DNA of 64,000 nt from Stenopsyche tienmushanensis (taxonomy: Eukaryota; Arthropoda; Insecta; Trichoptera; Stenopsychidae). How positions within the stretch are numbered: position 1 is the stretch's first letter; every line of letters starts with the position of its first letter. Location of the stretch: positions 62,001 to 126,000 of the forward strand of contig WACJ01000224.1 in NCBI GenBank assembly GCA_008973525.1, in the 5' to 3' direction. Shown here piece after piece: positions 58,150-64,000 of the stretch. Position numbers and translations under genes: made by a program. The notes beneath the pieces are model-generated. The model saw only the letters and a list, made by a program, of their open reading frames with translations. It ran no database searches and was not told the DNA's origin.

Positions 58150-60590
58150 ATACGATTATATTCACCGATTTCGGTATTACCTATGATGGAATATTTTTAT
58201 TGAATATTTATATTCATTAATCTTCTAAATCCCTCAGTTCTAATAATTGTTACATGAGTAGACTTTTATTTGGAAAATTCTTTGTTTCTATCTTTTTCTT
58301 TTTTTAATATATTTTTGGATGCTCAAAATATTTGTGAGTTTCAAATGTTGTTTCATCAAGATGAAAACTTATAAACAATAAAATAAAATAAATACATTTT
58401 TGTATAAATATTCTGCATATTTCTTATTTTCGGTCGCAAATAAAAACGAAAAATACTATGGAATTTATTCGCAAACATTTCATAATTCATCGGCGGCCAA
58501 ACACGAGCAGTTTATTAAATGAGTACCAAAAATGTGATAATGAACGAATGACTCAACTCGCCGTCTTCGCCAATTCTTTTTTCCTTTTTTAATTTAATGT
58601 CTGCAATACGAGGAAAATTCTGTTCAAAATCAAACGATATTCGGTAGACCGTGTGCTTAAAATAAAAAAAGTTTTTTTTATACGAAGCGTTGAACTCTTT
58701 GTCTGCCATGCATTAATTGAATATGTATGCAACTATAACGGAGCATTAAAATATTCTATAATTATTTAAAGTTAATGGTTTGTAATATGTAAGAGTGCAG
58801 CAGAAGTAAAAAATAAGCAATAAAGCTCTATGCAGGCACGGTGTATGCATCGGTATGCGGATTGATTTCAATAGGACAAAGTTAATGTTTAACGAACTAT
58901 GCAAACGCGGAGCTTAAAGATAAGTGGCGAAAAATAAGAGATGATGGGAAATGTTTGCAATGGGTAGTTGATGGGCATGTCGAGAAAATGGCCTTCAAGC
59001 AAAAACTTTAAATTCCGATGGAGTGCGTTTGGAAGGACAAATATGGTATTGAAATTGCATTTACCCCATTATTTTAAGACAAAAGGGAATAACTCGATCG
59101 ATATTCTATTCATGTTTTTAAATGCAACAGTAAAGATAGTTATTAAAATCGCTTAAGGACGAATTCACTATACGTAAAATAAATCGGAATTAAGAATTCA
59201 AACAATTTTTTTACTTATGTCAAACAAAATTATCCTAAATACACAAACATATTTTTTCAGAATGCTGTACAAATTTGGACATTTAGACCATTAAAAAATA
59301 TGTCTACTCTGGCCTTATTGCCCTTAGCTATTGAACAGGAATTCCTTGTTTGATAATGAATTTGTAATAACTACCCCGAAAAATATTATTAATTAATATC
59401 TGATCTCAAATTACATTATGGAAAGGAGATAATATTAATCACGTTATGATTTTATTTTCCTATATCAAATCGTATAAGTGGGGTGTTTCCTAAACACCCT
59501 TTCGTTCTATAATTCAACTTAACTATTTCAACTGATCTGAAAATCATGGCTCAGCTTAAAATTCATTACATCAGAAATTGCAACGGATTTTGAAGTCATT
59601 AAAGTGCACACAACGAGATAACCATCTTTCAGTCAAAAACACGCAATAAAAAATAACGTTGAAGAAACGTCTGGAAATTGGAATATTTTGTTTTGGTATA
59701 ATATAACAAAACATTTTGATAAAGGTTTTGACATTATTTTACTAAAACTCTTACTTAATTAATCTTACTTAATTACTATTTTTTTTCAAAAAAAAAAAAA
59801 ACCAAATGGAGACGTTATAAGGTTAATAATACAATTAGGCGCTTTATCTCGTGATATTAAAACGCTCTCCACTTGTCAAATGTTTCCTTTTGAACTGAAA
59901 CCGAAAATAAAAACATTTTTTGATTTTCAATGTGTAGGTAATCAACATACCTAAAAAATTTAAAAAAGTGTAAAATTAAAAAAAAAAATGTAGGCTTTTT
60001 ATATTTCATATTTTTGACCATTTTCTATAAAAAAATTATCCAAAAAAAAAATATTTACGCGAAAACCTTAAAAATTAAGATATATTGAATAAATAATATT
60101 TTAGTGAGAAACCTCCCAAAATTTCAGCCAGATCGATGAACAACTTTTTAAGCCATGTAACTGGAGAACTTTTTGGGTATGCAGTTTCGAGAAAATATCG
60201 GTTAGAGTTTCAATATGATAAAACTATCAATTTTAGTGTCTTACCGATCAATCAGCGATTCCATACGCATATAATGAATTTTAAGCTTCCTCAAAAATTT
60301 GATTATCTTCGAGTAGTTGCTGTTTTCGTGCTGTGCTAGCTGCGTTTGTCTCAGAAAGACTCTTTCGGTTCTGTCTTGCTTCATCGATGTTTTCGGCAAA
60401 GATTTACGCTGCAGTAAATTCCAACAACTATATCGAAAGCATTTATTATGGATTGGCTGAGATTTCAATGATTTTTAGATCAAAATGCAGGTGCTTGCCT
60501 GCCTGCCAACTGTCAAACCACCGCGTTAAAACTTTTATTAAGACTTTGGATATGGCCACCCAAGCATCTTTGAAGTAGTTCGTCTTTGGA
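58150..60590. other. AT-rich non-coding stretch, nothing recognised
   Basis: Several short open frames (60-80 codons) lack domains. The text around 59800-60250 has the flavour of an old repeat but no second copy was found in this window. Confidence 0.35.
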
Positions 60591-60593
60591 TAA

Positions 60594-60787
60594 CCTAATA
60601 TATAAAAAATAATCTCTGTTTGTTCGTATGAAATACGCTGCCATACCGTTCATCCGATTGCGATAAAACTTTGTCAACTTATTATTTACACTTGCGGTAA
60701 TAACATAGGTATAATAAAAATATTGTTTGTGTACGCAGTTTGTTATGCAAGACGTGACATTGCAACGCATGCCGGGTAATCACTAGT
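60594..60787 (+). mobile_element. Helitron-like element, short
   Basis: It starts CCTAATATATAAAAAATAATC, carries CCATACCGTTCATCCGATTG, and ends GCAACGCATGCCGGGTAATC...CTAGT. It has a single head. It is non-autonomous and belongs to the same family as 53798-54178. Confidence 0.75.
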
Positions 60788-60789
60788 TT

Positions 60790-61952
60790 TTTTTATAAAT
60801 TGGTAAAAGATGCTGCTTTATCTTTTCGTCTAGAAAAGAAGTAAAATCTTCAAATTTTGAATTTTTTTAAAGCAATAGCTGGCACTTGCAGTAACTGTCC
60901 GCTCCAGTCAGGAAGATCTTATGATTTAGCTCTTTTATAGTTGAACAAATATGAAAATAAGTAGCCATAATTTCTTTTTTCCATATTTAAACACTACTTA
61001 TGAGTCTTCGATAACTCAAACCATAACATATTGTTAGTTTTTTAAAAAAATATATCTATATCTATAAATATAGATGTTTAAGAAAACCTTTTTTAATATG
61101 AATATGCATTACTTTTGATAATTATTGATACAACAAACATATTTTTCTTAAATAAAGTGAAAATATTGTGTTCTGATACCGTATGTTAATTTTAATGCTC
61201 AAAACTTTCCAGCTAAATTAAATAATATTTGAAAGTACACATTGCTTATACTGAGCTCCTGTCGTTAATTTTTTGATTAGTCGTTAGCTTTTGAAATGTT
61301 TATGTTGTTAAATATTATTCAAAGCGATGTTAGGTGTTAAGGCTGTACGATTTTTGACCGGTACAGTATGTGAATGCATAAAACTGCTTTGCTCCCGACG
61401 ATTTCGATGTTTTATTTTGAGTGTTTGTCGTTTTTAAGTGTTTGTTAATATTTCAAACAAGAAGTAAGGAGCAAATTCTGTCGTCAACTGGATGCAATCT
61501 CTCAGTGGGAGCTTAAATGAGCAGGGAAAATGTACTAGAGTGATTACTATATCGCATCCTTTAACTGATAGGATTGAACCTTTCGACTGTTCTTTGACAC
61601 GAGTTCATTGCAGAAAACGAGATAAATAAAAGCAAACTTGTGCTTATAGCATTGTGTATAGATTTAAAAGACCATAATAAATTCCAAGAACAAGAGGAAT
61701 AAAAAAGAAAAGAATGAAACAAGACGATCGCGCTGCAGTCATTCTTCAACAGGAGTACGTAAACTTTTTCGGCCATAAAAAGCGATCCAAAATCGCATAA
61801 CCAAGGACAACCTCGTCACCCCGTCGTGATGGAGTCAGGTCAAAGAGTTTGAGGTCAAGTCCGTTGGCTTATGTTAAGATACAGGCGACATTGGAAGTTA
61901 TGTCACATTTCAACATCTAGATTTATATATATAATTTATATAATATACATAA
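60790..61952. other. AT-rich non-coding stretch, nothing recognised
   Basis: No gene or element boundary is recognised. Confidence 0.35.
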
Positions 61953-61954
61953 TA

Positions 61955-62815
61955 CATTTGGGCCTCGTATAACGCGGTTTTATATATCACGTTTGCATAA
62001 ATATTGGCATGTTTTATACAACACGCTTTATATAACACGGTTTGAGGGGAAAAAATACATAATTTTAAAGTATTATTAACATTGGACAATGTACCAGGAC
62101 ATCCGCTCGATTTAAAGCATTCTAATGTTAAAATATTATTTTTATCGCCAAACACTACGTCTATAATCCAACCCTTAAATCCAGGTAAAATTTCAATACA
62201 TAAAATATAATTTATTCGTCGAACATTTGAAAAAATATATTAGGATACATCGTTTAAGATGAAAATTTAACTTTAAATTTAATTGTTTCTGCATCCGTTG
62301 AAGAAATAAAACAATCTACTTTAAATTCTTGCTGAATAAAGCTGTGGCTTGCAGTAGTCTCTGGAGAAAATGTTTTACCATCAATAGAAGATGAATACCA
62401 AAGGACAATAAACATTTGTCGTGATATTGTTGGGGAAGGTTTTGATGATATGGATATTCATGACATCCCAGAAATATTGGAGGATTGAATGAAGACGAAG
62501 TATTCCAATTATTAAATGAATCTACCACAATTAATGACGCAGAAAGCAATTGCTGCGAACTAACTACATGTTTCACATTAAAAACAGTTAATTAAGGCGT
62601 AGAATCTTAAAATAGAAAAAATATATAAAATGATCCTATAATGGAAAGAAGTTTAAAATTCAAGAGAGAATTACAACAAATTTTGGAACCTTATAATGAA
62701 ATACATAAAGATTTATACGCTAAAAGCAGACAATCATTTAATAACATTATTCTAGTTTACCAATGTGTGAAAAGTATCGCAATTGGCACACACAAATCTT
62801 TAATATTCTTCTGAG
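61955..62815 (+). pseudogene. Tigger-type element of a second subfamily, internally deleted
   Basis: It begins after TA (61953-61954) with CATTTGGGCCTCGTATAAC and a series of degraded TATAACGCG repeats, typical of a Tigger terminus. Plus-strand coding remnants follow: LTLDNVPGHPLDLKHSNVKI and LSPNTTSIIQPL (62072-62190), the central catalytic part. Next comes VEEIKQSTLNSCW (62300-62340), then INICRDIVGEGFDDMDIHDI (62410-62470). Last is MERSLKFKRELQQILEPYNE (62641-62700), the conserved C-terminal segment. Stops and frameshifts are present and the N-terminal half is missing. It differs clearly from the AACCTCGATTATCC subfamily at 2.4-4.2 and 36.8-38.1 kb. The right terminus is not identified. 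Confidence 0.82.
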
Positions 62816-64000
62816 AGAAAATCTTTTGATCGCCAACGTTCAATGACAGATATGCTACTATAAGAAATAAAAAATATTTAGATAAATATGATTAGCTTTA
62901 GCTAGATTTAGTTTTATATGGCTTAAACATTCTCACAAGGCTACCGACAATGCATCTCGCCGTTTAAGTCTGCCCTGAAGCTCCTCTCTCCAATTGCTCT
63001 ATTTACTGGATCATCCTAGTGTTGACAAGGTATTAAATGGATTTGATTCCAATCCCCAAATCTAAGATGATTCTGTTTGTTGCATTAAGGAAAAAGCTGA
63101 CGATTTGATGCTTTAGCATTTGTTGAATATCTACGACCTCCTGATTTGACCAGATAATTTCGATGCTAGCTAGATTTGATCCAGGTGAAATCGACGTGTT
63201 TAAATTATTTAAGTTTATATCGTTGTGTACATTAAAGTATTGTGATATCTATTGGCAGAAATACCTTAAATTTCACTTAACACAATTTTAGCGGGCTATT
63301 TGCGCGGACCGCATTTTTTAATTTGAAAAAAAGATGTGTCGTGTGTGAAAAAAAATTTTCAGCATGTCTACAAAATCGTCTTCTTAAAATAACGATTAGA
63401 ACACGAACAAACGACACCTACAAAATCACTATCTTTCATTAACAAAAAAAATATGCTTTCAAAGAATTTTTTAAAAAATTCTTCATCGGTTTGAAAAAAA
63501 TATATATATTGAGTTTTGATTTGCAAATTAATTTTAATCGAACAATTGGATTCACAATCAGATAAAAATATGGATATGAGAGAAATACTGGAACGATTTG
63601 CCTCATATTCAATTAAAAGACAGGATAAAAACGATCAGAATCTTTGAAAGTTTCATGCATTGTCCATTTTTTATATATTAGGAAAAATATCCATTGAGTC
63701 TTAGTTCTGAAAAATTACAATAAGGCACACTTGATGTATTATCCTGATGCATTTCCAGTTATTTAAATGCGTCTGGCTGAGGAATTGCCTGGTAATATAT
63801 AATTATGCGCAAAAATGGCGTCTGCAAGGGTTCAAGAACGTTTCTTAGAAAAACACCGTCATACATAGCCGTAAACGCTTTAAAACCAACTTCCTGTTGT
63901 TCCCCTTTAATATGGTTGGGTTTAGGGTGTTTCAGAAACGAGTGTTCATTAAAAAAATATATATATATATTATGACCACGCATGGTAGAAGTGAAGCTTT
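62816..64000. other. AT-rich non-coding stretch, nothing recognised
   Basis: Short TA repeats occur near 63500 and 63955-63970. No gene or element boundary is recognised. Confidence 0.35.

Noticed and set aside
1..64000. tRNA, rRNA, CRISPR array, or bacterial/viral gene cassette
   Set aside because: I looked for B-box-like strings, regularly spaced repeats and dense gene arrays and saw none that hold up.

Overview
The window looks like a piece of an AT-rich, gene-poor animal nuclear genome, most probably an insect. There are no bacterial-style operons. One long C2H2 zinc-finger coding block sits inside tens of kilobases of non-coding DNA crowded with decayed eukaryotic transposons: piggyBac with TTAA sites, Buster-type hAT, Tigger/pogo, mariner, Helitron, and non-LTR retrotransposon pieces including an RTE-like tail ending in TGATGA units. 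I cannot fix the order or species from sequence alone. I recognised no tRNA, rRNA or CRISPR array.

Layout. Positions 1-12,800 are transposon-rich: a piggyBac relic, Tigger and reverse-transcriptase fragments, several TTAA-flanked MITEs, a cluster of hAT MITEs at 9.9-11.6 kb, and two GC-rich patches. From about 12.9 to 28.0 kb I recognise no transposon, and in the middle of this quiet zone lies the only convincing protein-coding gene. It is a 1,070-residue C2H2 zinc-finger protein in one uninterrupted exon (18322-21534, + strand), with a GC-rich leader upstream and a long AT-rich 3' region downstream. From 28 to 64 kb the sequence is again a transposon graveyard with many nested insertions, several of which can be ordered by age from their target-site duplications.

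The gene. It encodes a probable nuclear DNA-binding regulator. It has three isolated zinc fingers in the N-terminal half, a compact four-finger array at the extreme C-terminus, long low-complexity Pro/Gln/His/Ser-rich linkers, and four matches to the SUMO-acceptor consensus. I do not recognise the ortholog with enough certainty to give a symbol.

The repeats. The best-resolved families are: (A) a TTAA-flanked piggyBac-like MITE with at least seven copies; (B) a second TTAA-flanked element sitting inside some A copies; several Buster-type hAT elements whose 8-bp duplications all carry TA in the centre; and Helitron-like elements with a duplicated 5' end. One hAT element (55590-56794) interrupts an older decayed protein-coding relic whose reading frame resumes beyond the duplication. 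I found no convincing undescribed functional system. The most interesting material is the zinc-finger gene's architecture and the nesting history of the repeats.
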